Source: Candidatus Thorarchaeota archaeon (GTDB lineage: Archaea; Asgardarchaeota; Thorarchaeia; Thorarchaeales; Thorarchaeaceae). From it: a stretch of 26,198 nt of DNA. The stretch covers positions 1 to 26,198 of the forward strand of contig SDOA01000051.1 in NCBI GenBank assembly GCA_004524595.1. Reading direction: 5' to 3'. Position 1 is the stretch's first letter, and each line of letters begins with the position of its first letter. Positions 7,034-14,719 of the stretch are shown here, piece after piece. A model generated the notes under the pieces. The model was not told the origin of the DNA and did no database searches. It saw nothing but the letters and a program-made list of their open reading frames with translations. The translations under genes were made by a program, and so were the position numbers.

Positions 7034-9198
7034 TTGCTAACCTCCATCCATTTACCAGCTGTACCTTTATGTACGGGAGTGGGTCCTAGTTCATTTGCGC
7101 GTCTGACCATCTCATTTATCGCATTTGTAAATCGTTCAGGCTCTGCGCTAAACATTCTGAACATGTCAACACGCTCACCCTTCCAACCGATTGCGTTCAA
7201 GATATCACGAGCAACATCAACTTGTACTTGTGCAATCTCGTTACCGGTCCCTCCAACATGACACCTATCTGTTTCACACGCAGCAATCATGACAGTACTA
7301 GCTCCTGCTTCAAAGGCTTTGAGAATGTCAATAATGCTCACACGACCGGCACAGGGGACAGGAATCATTCGAGTGTTCGCAGGGTAGGTCATCTTTTGAG
7401 TGCCAACAATATCAATTGTTGACACTGCACACTCCTCGCAGTAGAAACAGAGGGTGATTGGATAATCAGCGCCTGCACCAGCAAGTGTTCCATCAATCTC
7501 AGACCATAATTGATCATTGGACAAGAAGTTCAATTGAGTGGCTCCTGATGGACAAAGACTTTGACAGACACCACAAGCATGGCAGTTCAGAGTGTCAATA
7601 GCAGCTTTGAAGAGTATCTTTTGGTCTTCACTTACCGCCTCAGCTTCGGTCTGTTCAACCATAAGAGGAACACCACGGGGGCATTGTTGTGCGCAAAGGC
7701 TACATCCAACACAATCGTCAACATTCAAGACTGCCCCACGTGCTAGTGAGCGAATAGTTCCGTTCTGAAGCTCGTTATGGATAATTAGTGCACCTGCCTG
7801 TGCATCCGTAATACACTCTGACACAAATTGAGGTCTGGTAATAGCACCAACCCCGACAACTCCTCTTCTACGAGTTTCATTTCTCCTAAGTTTTCCATAC
7901 AGTTCTTTGATGTGACCATCATCTTGAATTGAATAGCCTAGAGTCTCAGATAACTCAGAAACACCATCAGCAGGGAGAATAGCTGTTGATAGAACAAGTA
8001 AGTCTGGAGAGACCTCAAGGTATTCATCCAGTAGTGAGTCATATATACGGACTCTTGTTTCCCCGTTTTGTTCCCACACCATACTTATACGCCCACGGAT
8101 AAAGTCTACACCAACCTCACGGGATTCTTTATAGACCATCTCATTTTCAAAGGGAACACGAATGTCCATATAGACGACCCTCACTATGGCATCAGGCACA
8201 TTTTTTAGGATTTCAAGTGCATTATCGATAGCGAAGGTACAACATAATTTGCTACAGTCTTTCTTGTAGTCTTCTGAGCGACTACCGACGCATTGGACCA
8301 TCACTACCTCTTTTATGGGTCCATCATCAGAGGGTCTAGAGATTTTTCCATCAGAGATCATGCAGGACAATTGGAACTGGGTAATAACATTCGGATTCTT
8401 CCCATATCGATACTCATCCAGTTCAATGGGTTCAAACTCTTTGAATCCTGTAGCAATAACAATTGCAGATGTTTCTAAAGTCTGCTCTTTCTGACTGTCA
8501 CCAGTAGAATAATGAACGGTAAAATTACCCATCTCACCAGTCACATATTTTACCTGAGTTTCAGTTATTACACAGATATGCTCATCTTTCTCAATTGCTT
8601 CTAATCGACCACTGAGTATCTCTAATCCTGATTTTCCTGTGGGTGCGATAACAGGAAGATGTTTCACATGACCGCCAAGTTGAGAGCTGATCTCAATCAG
8701 GCTCACATCATAACCAAGATTCGAAAGACTTAGAGCAGACTCAATCCCTGCAATTCCGCCCCCAATCACCGTGACATGATTCTTGACTTCTTTTGTCTGT
8801 TCTGAGATATTTGTTGATTTTGATGAGCGAGCGATTGTACCACGAATCATATCTAACGATTTTTTACTGGCTTGCTGCATGTCCTCATGTACCCATGCAG
8901 AATGTTCGCGGATGTTGACATATTGAATCTGAGAGGCGTCCATGCCTTTCTCTTTGAGGTATTGATTGATTCGAGGTTGAATCTTCTGACTCGTACAGGC
9001 TGCAATAACAAGATGACCATTATGTGCACGAAGCAGTTCAGTAATCTTTTCAAGACCTTCTTCTTGGCATACCTGATCATGAACTATAACTGTTGATGCC
9101 AAATCTAGTTTCTTGATTTCAGTTTCCAGATAATCGTATGAAAGGTTTAGCTGTTTTCCACAGGTACAGATGAGTACTGCTGATTTGATGTCTTCCAC
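7030..9198 (-). CDS. hdrA: Heterodisulfide reductase subunit A with fused MvhD domain (HdrA-MvhD)
   Basis: This 722-residue flavo-iron-sulfur protein has, in order: the HdrA N-terminal domain (1-125, CTCG and AACTS); a thioredoxin-reductase-like FAD fold (GGGIAGIESALSLSNLGY, about 146-163) with the HdrA hallmark VQCVGSR...CSKLCC (302-320); two ferredoxin-type clusters at C496-C506 and C539-C549; and an MvhD domain from about 575 with CFYCEEC (584-590), PCAGR and AACETDRCH, which in known complexes binds [2Fe-2S] and links HdrA to hydrogenase or formate dehydrogenase. The ferredoxin insert and CSxCIL-like cysteines that many HdrA proteins carry inside the FAD domain are absent here; the neighbouring HdrA-like protein has such an insert. 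The GTG start is chosen because GGAAGTGA lies seven bases upstream. It starts seven bases after the preceding stop and overlaps the next gene by four bases. Family certain; physiological partner unknown. Confidence 0.95.
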   Translation of the reverse strand: MEDIKSAVLICTCGKQLNLSYDYLETEIKKLDLASTVIVHDQVCQEEGLEKITELLRAHNGHLVIAACTSQKIQPRINQYLKEKGMDASQIQYVNIREHSAWVHEDMQQASKKSLDMIRGTIARSSKSTNISEQTKEVKNHVTVIGGGIAGIESALSLSNLGYDVSLIEISSQLGGHVKHLPVIAPTGKSGLEILSGRLEAIEKDEHICVITETQVKYVTGEMGNFTVHYSTGDSQKEQTLETSAIVIATGFKEFEPIELDEYRYGKNPNVITQFQLSCMISDGKISRPSDDGPIKEVVMVQCVGSRSEDYKKDCSKLCCTFAIDNALEILKNVPDAIVRVVYMDIRVPFENEMVYKESREVGVDFIRGRISMVWEQNGETRVRIYDSLLDEYLEVSPDLLVLSTAILPADGVSELSETLGYSIQDDGHIKELYGKLRRNETRRRGVVGVGAITRPQFVSECITDAQAGALIIHNELQNGTIRSLARGAVLNVDDCVGCSLCAQQCPRGVPLMVEQTEAEAVSEDQKILFKAAIDTLNCHACGVCQSLCPSGATQLNFLSNDQLWSEIDGTLAGAGADYPITLCFYCEECAVSTIDIVGTQKMTYPANTRMIPVPCAGRVSIIDILKAFEAGASTVMIAACETDRCHVGGTGNEIAQVQVDVARDILNAIGWKGERVDMFRMFSAEPERFTNAINEMVRRANELGPTPVHKGTAGKWMEVSK

Positions 9199-9205
9199 CT
9201 TATTC

Positions 9206-10450
9206 TCACTTCCTGCTCTGGAGTATTTTAGAAACGACTGCTCTGGCTTGAGTTACGCTCTCAGGTACCTCAGAGGGACCAAGAGCTGATCCACAAGCAT
9301 AGACATGTTCTCCAACAACAACCTCGGTTTCGGCATCTATTGCACCTACAAATCCACTCGCGGATTTCAGTCCAAGAGATTCCATAAGTTGAGGACTATC
9401 TGCAGAGGGTTCAAGCGCAGATGAGAGTACAAAGAGGTCTGTTGAAATTTTTAGATACCTGTCTAGAAGTGAATCATAGACAATGATGTCGAGTTTTCCG
9501 TTCTTATTTGGACTTATTTGAGAGACACGCCCACGAACAAACTCCACTCCTGAATCACGGGTCTTTCTGTAATATTGTTCATATCTGTCATAGGTACGAA
9601 TATCCATATAGACAACACTGACACCAATATCATTGTGTTCTTGACTGATGATTGCAGCATGTTTCAGAGCAAAGATACAACATATTTTGGAGCAGTAAGG
9701 ATAATAGTTTTCATCCCTACTTCCTACACACTGTACCATAACAACATGTCTGACCGGCGCCCCGTCAGAAGGTCGAAGGAGTTTGCCACTTGTAGAACCA
9801 AGCGGGTCTAATATTTGAGCTAGTTCTACTTGAGTGATGATGTTAGGGTGAGTGCCATACCCATACTCCTCCATATTTATAGGTTGAAATTCATGATAGC
9901 CTGTTGCAATGATAATATCAGACACATTGAGTTTTTCACGAGTGGGTTCTGCATCGAGTTTAATTGCATTTGTAGGACAGTTTTGTTCTGCTTCTTTGCT
10001 CCCTTCATCATTAATTTCATGGTCATAAAGCACAGCTTGAGGTTGACATTGTGGGGAGGTCATACAAAATGCTTGTGATTTATTAATACAAAGACCACAC
10101 ATCGTACACTTTTTGGGGTCAATATATTGCGCACCTATGTCAATTGTTACCACAAATTTTCCCGGGGTTCCAGAGATGTCAGACACCCGTGCGTTCGTCT
10201 TCAGGTCAATATTGGGCTGGTCAATAAGTGCGCTTCTGTAGAAACATTTCCGTATTCCAGGACGCCAACGGTTACCTTCAAAACAGTAGAAACAATCATC
10301 TGTTGGAAATGCCTTATACAGATGGAGTGCGTTGCCGCCAACTGTAGACTGTTTTTCGACAAGTATTGTCTTTATACCTGAATCAGCAAGCTCGACAGCC
10401 GCTGTCATCCCTGCAACACCTGCACCTATGATAAGGACCGGGTTGGACAT
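9206..10450 (-). CDS. Short HdrA-like flavoprotein with internal ferredoxin insert
   Basis: This 414-residue protein consists of the HdrA FAD core only. It opens directly with the dinucleotide motif VLIIGAGVAGMTAAVELADSG, lacking the usual N-terminal HdrA domain, and it ends after GEHVYACGSALGPSEVPESV, lacking the C-terminal ferredoxins. Between the FAD halves it has a cysteine-rich stretch (C53, C56 and C69 in TDDCFYC...RKC) and a degenerate ferredoxin insert (C115, C118, C121, then spaced Cys to NCPTNAI at about 157-163). The HdrA hallmark VQCVGSRDENYYPYCSKICC is intact. It probably forms part of an HdrABC-type complex with its operon neighbours. The ATG at 10450 follows GAGGTG with seven bases spacing; a TTG at 10465 overlaps that site and the hdrB stop and is less likely. 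The gap to the hdrB stop is 11 bases. Confidence 0.9.
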   Translation of the reverse strand: MSNPVLIIGAGVAGMTAAVELADSGIKTILVEKQSTVGGNALHLYKAFPTDDCFYCFEGNRWRPGIRKCFYRSALIDQPNIDLKTNARVSDISGTPGKFVVTIDIGAQYIDPKKCTMCGLCINKSQAFCMTSPQCQPQAVLYDHEINDEGSKEAEQNCPTNAIKLDAEPTREKLNVSDIIIATGYHEFQPINMEEYGYGTHPNIITQVELAQILDPLGSTSGKLLRPSDGAPVRHVVMVQCVGSRDENYYPYCSKICCIFALKHAAIISQEHNDIGVSVVYMDIRTYDRYEQYYRKTRDSGVEFVRGRVSQISPNKNGKLDIIVYDSLLDRYLKISTDLFVLSSALEPSADSPQLMESLGLKSASGFVGAIDAETEVVVGEHVYACGSALGPSEVPESVTQARAVVSKILQSRK

Positions 10451-10461
10451 TGTTATGCACC

Positions 10462-11328
10462 TCAACCACTTAGATGATCCAGTATTGGACCAGCAGGAAC
10501 TCTATTCATACTGAGCCCTATTTTTTCCTCATCAAGTCCAATTGCTAACCCGAGTATCTGTGGATAGACCAACACAGGAAGATTGTAGTCTTCTCCATAA
10601 GACTCCTTTAGGCCAAGTTGCTGCAGATCTAGCTGATTGCCACAGGCGGGACAGACAACTGTTGCAAAGGCTGCACCTGACTCTTTCATTGATTTCAATT
10701 TGTCTCTAGCAAGTCGTATAGCAAGAGGTTCATCAACAGGTAATACAGTAGCTCCACAACACTGCTTCCAGAGTGGATACTCGATAACTGACGCTCCAGT
10801 TACTGCCACAAGTTCTTGAAGAAATTCAGGTTTGAATTCTGTAACATCTATGGGCCGCAGAAGATGGCACCCATAATGAATGGCTATACCGACACCATCC
10901 AGAGGTCGAATGATTTTCTTCTTAATCTCTTCAATGCCAATATCATTGTACAGGACTTCAACAAAATGACGGGGCTTTGAGGCTCCTTTGAACTCCAGGT
11001 CTTCTTTCTTCAATTCTTTATTGATTCTCTCTCTTTCTTTGTGGTCATGTTTTAGATGGTGATATACGTCCTTAAGCGATCCAAAGCAACCATTACATGG
11101 GGTCACTATATCATAGCCATTTTTATCAGCTATTGCAAGAGTTCTTGCGTTAACAAGAATCCAACCCTTATGATCGATTGCTCTCAGATTAGGACTGCCA
11201 CAACAGGCAACACCATCCATGTACTCAAGCTGCATATCGAAAGCCTGTGCCACTTTGATCATTGCAGCTTCATAATTGGGGTAATTGACTGGAACACTGC
11301 ATCCAATATAGAGATTATATGAGGGCAT
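10462..11328 (-). CDS. hdrB: Heterodisulfide reductase subunit B (two CCG domains)
   Basis: The 288-residue length and two complete cysteine-rich (CCG) domains match HdrB, the catalytic subunit that binds two non-cubane [4Fe-4S] clusters and reduces a disulfide. Domain 1 shows YIGCSVP, GVACCGSP and PCNGCFGS; domain 2 shows HYGCHLLRP, KQCCGATV and CPACGNQL. All cluster cysteines are present, so an active centre is expected. In methanogens the substrate is CoM-S-S-CoB; in non-methanogens it is unsettled. No membrane segment is seen, fitting the soluble HdrABC type. I take ATG at 11328, one base after the hdrC stop, with GGTGGTGA eight bases upstream; an in-frame TTG at 11346 would overlap hdrC. 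Its position between HdrC and the HdrA-like gene is the standard association. Confidence 0.95.
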   Translation of the reverse strand: MPSYNLYIGCSVPVNYPNYEAAMIKVAQAFDMQLEYMDGVACCGSPNLRAIDHKGWILVNARTLAIADKNGYDIVTPCNGCFGSLKDVYHHLKHDHKERERINKELKKEDLEFKGASKPRHFVEVLYNDIGIEEIKKKIIRPLDGVGIAIHYGCHLLRPIDVTEFKPEFLQELVAVTGASVIEYPLWKQCCGATVLPVDEPLAIRLARDKLKSMKESGAAFATVVCPACGNQLDLQQLGLKESYGEDYNLPVLVYPQILGLAIGLDEEKIGLSMNRVPAGPILDHLSG

Positions 11329-11329
11329 C

Positions 11330-11890
11330 TTACTCTTCACCACCAACTATTTTGCTAGTCCTTGTATCCTTGAGAATGTTCTTCACAGCATCTACTGAGA
11401 GACCTGGTACTTCTGGTTCAAGACCCATATCTTCCCGTTCCCAATCTGCAGTTACTGTATACAATTGACCTTTAGTGAGAAGTTCCTTTGCAAGGCCAAC
11501 AACTTTAGGTGGGACTTTACCTTCTTCAGAGGCCAAATTCTTACAATCAAAGAAAATGTCTGTTACTCGAACCTTTTGGGGACAACGTTCTTGACATTGA
11601 TAACACGTCAAGCAGAGCCAAATTTCGTTGGATGAGAGAACCTCTTCTTTCATTCCAAGAAGGATCATCCTGATTAGTTGGTGCGGTTTGTACTTCCAGA
11701 TATTTGCAATCGGACATGCTGCAGTACATGTTGAGCACGCAAAACAGGCAGAGAGTTCTTCACCATTTGGCATGCTTTTAATTTCGTCTCGAAATTTGGA
11801 GTCGAGCTTAGATATATCAATTGGGTCAATCAGTGTGATTGGTGGACCGCTCTGTTCATCCATTTCTGTCATAGGATACACCATTGGCAT
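11330..11890 (-). CDS. hdrC: Heterodisulfide reductase subunit C (two [4Fe-4S] clusters)
   Basis: This 186-residue ferredoxin-like subunit has two classical clusters, CFACSTCTAACPIANIW and WLCLTCYQCQERCPQKV, separated by about 45 residues as in HdrC. It relays electrons from HdrA to HdrB. The C-terminal helix bundle (KVVGLAKELLTKGQLYTV) and a variable tail follow. It is the first gene of the redox operon and stands one base before the hdrB start. The start is uncertain: ATG at 11890 (MPMVYPM) is about 20 bases downstream of the start expected from a TATA-like box at 11931-11940, whereas ATG at 11872 has GGTG six bases upstream and would shorten the protein by six residues. A longer reading back to 11956 would run through the promoter and has no ribosome-binding site, so I did not use it. 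Confidence 0.92.
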   Translation of the reverse strand: MPMVYPMTEMDEQSGPPITLIDPIDISKLDSKFRDEIKSMPNGEELSACFACSTCTAACPIANIWKYKPHQLIRMILLGMKEEVLSSNEIWLCLTCYQCQERCPQKVRVTDIFFDCKNLASEEGKVPPKVVGLAKELLTKGQLYTVTADWEREDMGLEPEVPGLSVDAVKNILKDTRTSKIVGGEE

Positions 11891-11930
11891 TTGACGATTT
11901 TCTCGCTGTTTGATGAGCAAAATGAAGCCT

Positions 11931-11940
11931 ATATTAAAAG
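11931..11940 (-). promoter_or_regulatory. Candidate TATA box of the hdr operon
   Basis: CTTTTAATAT on the minus strand stands about 45 bases upstream of the chosen hdrC ATG. With the usual archaeal distance of about 25 bases from TATA centre to transcription start, the leader would be about 20 bases long. It is the only clear AT-rich box before hdrC, and the following four genes have no comparable spacing for their own promoters, so I infer one polycistronic transcript of about 7.8 kb. Confidence 0.4.
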
Positions 11941-11977
11941 TTTGTAGAGAGGACAAAAAAGCAATCTGTGTTTTACA

Positions 11978-12169
11978 CTAATCTTTATCATCAAAACCTC
12001 GATGATAGATTAATACGATGATTCCAATGGTTCCTGATATCACAGTTGCCTCATAGAGAATAATCCAAAAAATGTGCATTGTATTCAAAGGATATAACAG
12101 TGCACCCATGAGTGCCATTATTGCACAAAGGACCACAATGATTTGAAAGATGGTTTTTCTGGGAGGCAT
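11978..12169 (-). CDS. Small two-helix membrane protein, function unknown
   Basis: The 63-residue product has a positively charged N-terminus (MPPRKT), two hydrophobic segments (about residues 7-27 and 32-55), and a charged C-terminus (HRGFDDKD). This charge pattern predicts both ends in the cytoplasm with a hairpin through the membrane. I recognise no family. It starts 25 bases after the coiled-coil gene and ends 87 bases before hdrC, on the same strand. Ribosome-binding sequence is not evident; CTTTAATTC immediately upstream could be a promoter element with a very short leader. The membrane-like composition argues it is real rather than a chance reading frame, but the length leaves doubt. 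Confidence 0.55.
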   Translation of the reverse strand: MPPRKTIFQIIVVLCAIMALMGALLYPLNTMHIFWIILYEATVISGTIGIIVLIYHRGFDDKD

Positions 12170-12194
12170 GAATTAAAGTGTACGTAGCTGGCTC

Positions 12195-12494
12195 TTAGTC
12201 CTTTCGATTTAATTGCTGCACTAATTCTTGAATGGGTTCAATCTCTCTTCTAAGATTCTCAAATGCATTCTTGGTCTCATTACATAAGTTAATGCTCAAT
12301 TGAATCAGATAGCCCTTTACATCATCAGAGGTTCCATGGAGATGCTTTAGGGTTGTAGACGTGTCTCCGATAAGTTTGAGGGAACCAGCAAGAGCAATTC
12401 GAAACTTCTCGTGAGAGGAGAGCAAAATATGTTGTTGTTGATTTAGTTTTTCAAGATATGACTGTAGTTCGTCTCTTATCTGTTCATTATTCAT
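12195..12494 (-). CDS. Coiled-coil protein coupled to GINS51, function unknown
   Basis: The 99-residue protein is almost wholly helical and polar, with heptad-like spacing in MNNEQIRDELQSYLEKLNQ and NLRREIEPIQELVQQLN. No enzyme motif, cysteine cluster or membrane segment is visible, and I do not recognise it. The start is ATG at 12494: GGAGTG lies seven bases upstream and the gene overlaps the GINS51 stop by eight bases, so translation is coupled. A longer reading to 12605 would overlap GINS51 by more than 100 bases with no ribosome-binding site. Tight coupling to GINS51 suggests it works with replication proteins, perhaps as a small partner or clamp-loader-like adaptor, but that is guilt by association only. 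Confidence 0.75.
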   Translation of the reverse strand: MNNEQIRDELQSYLEKLNQQQHILLSSHEKFRIALAGSLKLIGDTSTTLKHLHGTSDDVKGYLIQLSINLCNETKNAFENLRREIEPIQELVQQLNRKD

Positions 12495-13122
12495 TTGATA
12501 CCACTCCATCTTCTGGTACAACACGACTAGCGGTACCATCGCGTAACCAAACTTTCGCGTTTTTTGCAGGAATCGTTGCAATATCCTCCTTAGAGAACGG
12601 ACCATAGGTTATTTCATCTAGTCCAAGAAATGCTTCAGATATAGGTCTGAGAAATCGCACGATGACATAATCAATACCTTTAGCTTCATCTTCTTCTGTA
12701 TCTTCCTTGATTATCTGTGGTAACTTTTCTTTCTTGCTCTTTGATTTCTTACCCAATGTTGCAAACCCAGAGAGTGATTCTTTCACGAATTCGATATGAC
12801 CATCAAACGCTCGTTGAACTCTATTATAGAATTCCTCTTCAGCCAATGTCATATCACCTGGAGGACGGCGACCAAGAAGAATCGCTTTCATTATCTTCTC
12901 TTTTCTCAATTCAAGTAAATCCTGAATCATGAATTCAACGTTTAGACCCTCTTGTGTGAGTATCTCAGATTGAAGTACGTCTTCAGCGTTCGTGGACGCT
13001 AATGCAAGACGAATTTTGGAAAGATAGGATATCATATTACTCAATCGTAGGTCTGCTAGGTCCTGCAACGTTTCGTTTTCTACCTCATCCTCCCAAGCTT
13101 GTCTAATATCATCATAGCTCAT
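12487..13122 (-). CDS. gins51: GINS complex subunit, GINS51 (Sld5/Psf1 type)
   Basis: The 211-residue protein has the A-then-B domain order of archaeal GINS51. Residues 1-120 are a helical A domain (MSYDDIRQAWEDEVENETLQ; RLSNMISYLSKIR; ELRKEKIMKAIL). A Lys/Glu-rich linker (about 123-148) follows, and residues 150-203 are the beta-rich B domain with the diagnostic FLGLDEITYGPFSKEDIATIPAKNAKVWL pattern, quoted here only by its key residues YGPF, DIATIP and NAK. GINS bridges MCM helicase and the primase or polymerase in the CMG-like complex. The start is ATG at 13122, next to the PriS stop (13124); a longer reading to 13209 would overlap PriS by 86 bases. Adjacency to PriS is a known archaeal arrangement. 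No PriL or GINS23 gene is present in the window. Confidence 0.9.
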   Translation of the reverse strand: MSYDDIRQAWEDEVENETLQDLADLRLSNMISYLSKIRLALASTNAEDVLQSEILTQEGLNVEFMIQDLLELRKEKIMKAILLGRRPPGDMTLAEEEFYNRVQRAFDGHIEFVKESLSGFATLGKKSKSKKEKLPQIIKEDTEEDEAKGIDYVIVRFLRPISEAFLGLDEITYGPFSKEDIATIPAKNAKVWLRDGTASRVVPEDGVVSNE

Positions 13123-13123
13123 T

Positions 13124-14605
13124 TCACTCAAGTGAAGCAACCCCCTTGCACAAAACAAATACTGCAGCACTAAGCGGTAGGTCAACTTGTTCTCCGCAAA
13201 ATGGTCCATATGTTTCGTCGCTTATTCTGAATGCTGGAATAGTAGACGCTTTGTGGAATATAACTTTCATTGAACCCTCATTGAAAGCTATCGCATCGTT
13301 AAAAGGGTCAAAAGTGTCTAATTCAGCCCTTGTTAGTTCAGATACAATAAATCCAGTTTTGCCATTAAGACTACCTATAAGCCGTATGACTCTATGTATA
13401 TCATGAGTAACAGGTCGATCGATTTCTGCTCCATATAGTGCTACAGCTGTTTCCGCTATCTCTTGCCAAGATTTTGGGCCCACACCCTTGACTTTTGGAC
13501 TAAGGATTGGTGTGTGTCTTTGGAGTCCTTCGATTGCCTCTAGACGTCTTTCTTTGAGTGGGGTAAGCCATTTTTCTCGACCAGTATAATCATCAATAGT
13601 TTGAATGAACTCTATCATTGCCTCAGCAACTTTTCCATTCCAGCCTGGAAAATTGCGAGCTGGAACTCTGTTGGCGCCTTTCTCTAGAGAGATGGCTTTT
13701 TCTCCTTTGAATCCCGATCCCATGATATAGTGAACAATCTCGATGCGTGCATTTGAATCCAACTTGTATACCTTCGGATCCTTAACTCGCACATGATATC
13801 CTCGATGACCACTATAATTGATTTGTATCTTATTTAAATCAAAACCCAAATCATCAACTAAGAAACGATCAACAAGCTTTATTGTGTGGTTTCGAGCGAC
13901 ATCTAGACATTTATCACAGATCCACTTTCTAGTGCTAAACCCAAATTGCTTTTGAGTGACTCTTGAGTTGCACGCAGGACACACTTTTGGTGGTTTTCCA
14001 TTCCCTACCTTACTGCACTTAGGATTTTCACAATACCATGCATCACCACAAACAGGGCAAACATCTGGCGGTTTACCGGTTCCTGTCTTCTTGCAGCCAG
14101 GATTGTTACATTGCCAGGTATCATGGTCTTTCGCACACTTTAATTCAAGATGGTCTGCATCAATATCAAAGACTAATTCAGCACCCAACCATTCTTTTTC
14201 ATGCATATGCGTAGCAGTGGGAACTTTGTAGAATGCAGCAGAGTGATACACACTTTCAGGAGCTGATATTGTAAGATCTTTGACCATGTCATTAGCAGAA
14301 CGGTAGCCAATATGGCGAATCCAACTTGTGGCACGTACATCTTTTGATTGGCAAGTTGGACATTCTGTGATGGGTTGAAATGACTTTCCTGACTTGCCAC
14401 AGCCTGTTCGAACATCCGTTCCAGATTCGTCGCGACCTCTTCTTTCAATACAATGCCAGTTCTGTTCCCAAGTCTGGATTGCAAATTCACGTGTATGGAT
14501 TTGTTCAGGTACACTAATAGAATCGGGATGATTTGCATAATACTCATGAAACAGAAGCCTCAGCTTCATTGTTTTTGCAATTTTTCCCTGATTCTGTGTT
14601 GGCAT
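13124..14605 (-). CDS. priS: DNA primase catalytic subunit PriS with tandem zinc-ribbon insert
   Basis: At 493 residues this is about 130 longer than the usual archaeal small subunit. Catalytic motif I is FDIDAD (D147 and D149), motif II YSGHRGYH (265-272), and the third acidic residue is D402 in THDIHRVIRLIGSLNGKTG, quoted as THDIHR. It synthesises primers as the PriS-PriL heterodimer. Directly after motif I an insert of two near-identical 26-residue modules occurs, W-x-C-x4-C-x3-G-x-GKPP-x2-CP-x-C (C166/171/183/186 and C192/197/209/212), followed by the ordinary WICDKC at 228-233. A further cysteine set lies near the N-terminus (C52, C69, C82, C85). The ATG at 14605 follows GAGGTG at 12 bases, rather long; a GTG at 14620 lies within that site and would add five residues. 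It is followed by gins51. Confidence 0.95.
   Translation of the reverse strand: MPTQNQGKIAKTMKLRLLFHEYYANHPDSISVPEQIHTREFAIQTWEQNWHCIERRGRDESGTDVRTGCGKSGKSFQPITECPTCQSKDVRATSWIRHIGYRSANDMVKDLTISAPESVYHSAAFYKVPTATHMHEKEWLGAELVFDIDADHLELKCAKDHDTWQCNNPGCKKTGTGKPPDVCPVCGDAWYCENPKCSKVGNGKPPKVCPACNSRVTQKQFGFSTRKWICDKCLDVARNHTIKLVDRFLVDDLGFDLNKIQINYSGHRGYHVRVKDPKVYKLDSNARIEIVHYIMGSGFKGEKAISLEKGANRVPARNFPGWNGKVAEAMIEFIQTIDDYTGREKWLTPLKERRLEAIEGLQRHTPILSPKVKGVGPKSWQEIAETAVALYGAEIDRPVTHDIHRVIRLIGSLNGKTGFIVSELTRAELDTFDPFNDAIAFNEGSMKVIFHKASTIPAFRISDETYGPFCGEQVDLPLSAAVFVLCKGVASLE
13955..14101 (-). repeat. Intragenic tandem repeat encoding two zinc ribbons in PriS
   Basis: Two consecutive modules of 26 codons encode the same pattern: Trp, Cys, four residues, Cys, a Gly-rich turn with GKPP, then CPxC. 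At the protein level 13 or more positions are shared, including every cysteine; at the DNA level the copies have diverged mostly at third positions, so the duplication is old and kept by selection. Limits are approximate. Confidence 0.7.
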
Positions 14606-14644
14606 TATAGAAGACCACACCTCTGGAAGTTTGTACGTCGAGTG

Positions 14645-14654
14645 TATTTATAAT
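14645..14654 (-). promoter_or_regulatory. Candidate TATA box of the priS-gins51 operon
   Basis: ATTATAAATA on the minus strand lies about 44 bases upstream of the chosen priS ATG, so transcription would begin near 14623 with a leader of about 18 bases carrying GAGGTG at its very 5' end. It separates priS and its followers from the PCNA gene upstream. Confidence 0.5.
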
Positions 14655-14719
14655 AACAGCGTTATCTTCTCGGATTGGATTGAGTCACTCATACATGAAG
14701 TATTCTAGATTAAGGATGG

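Noticed and set aside
12495..12605. N-terminal extension of the coiled-coil gene to 12605
   Set aside because: It would overlap the GINS51 B domain by more than 100 bases; the ATG at 12494 has a strong ribosome-binding site.
13123..13209. N-terminal extension of GINS51 to 13209
   Set aside because: It would overlap the PriS end by 86 bases, while the shorter start gives the family's normal N-terminus.
13955..14101. Repeated cysteine modules as a separate rubredoxin-like gene
   Set aside because: They lie in frame inside PriS between catalytic motif I and motif II, with no internal start or stop.
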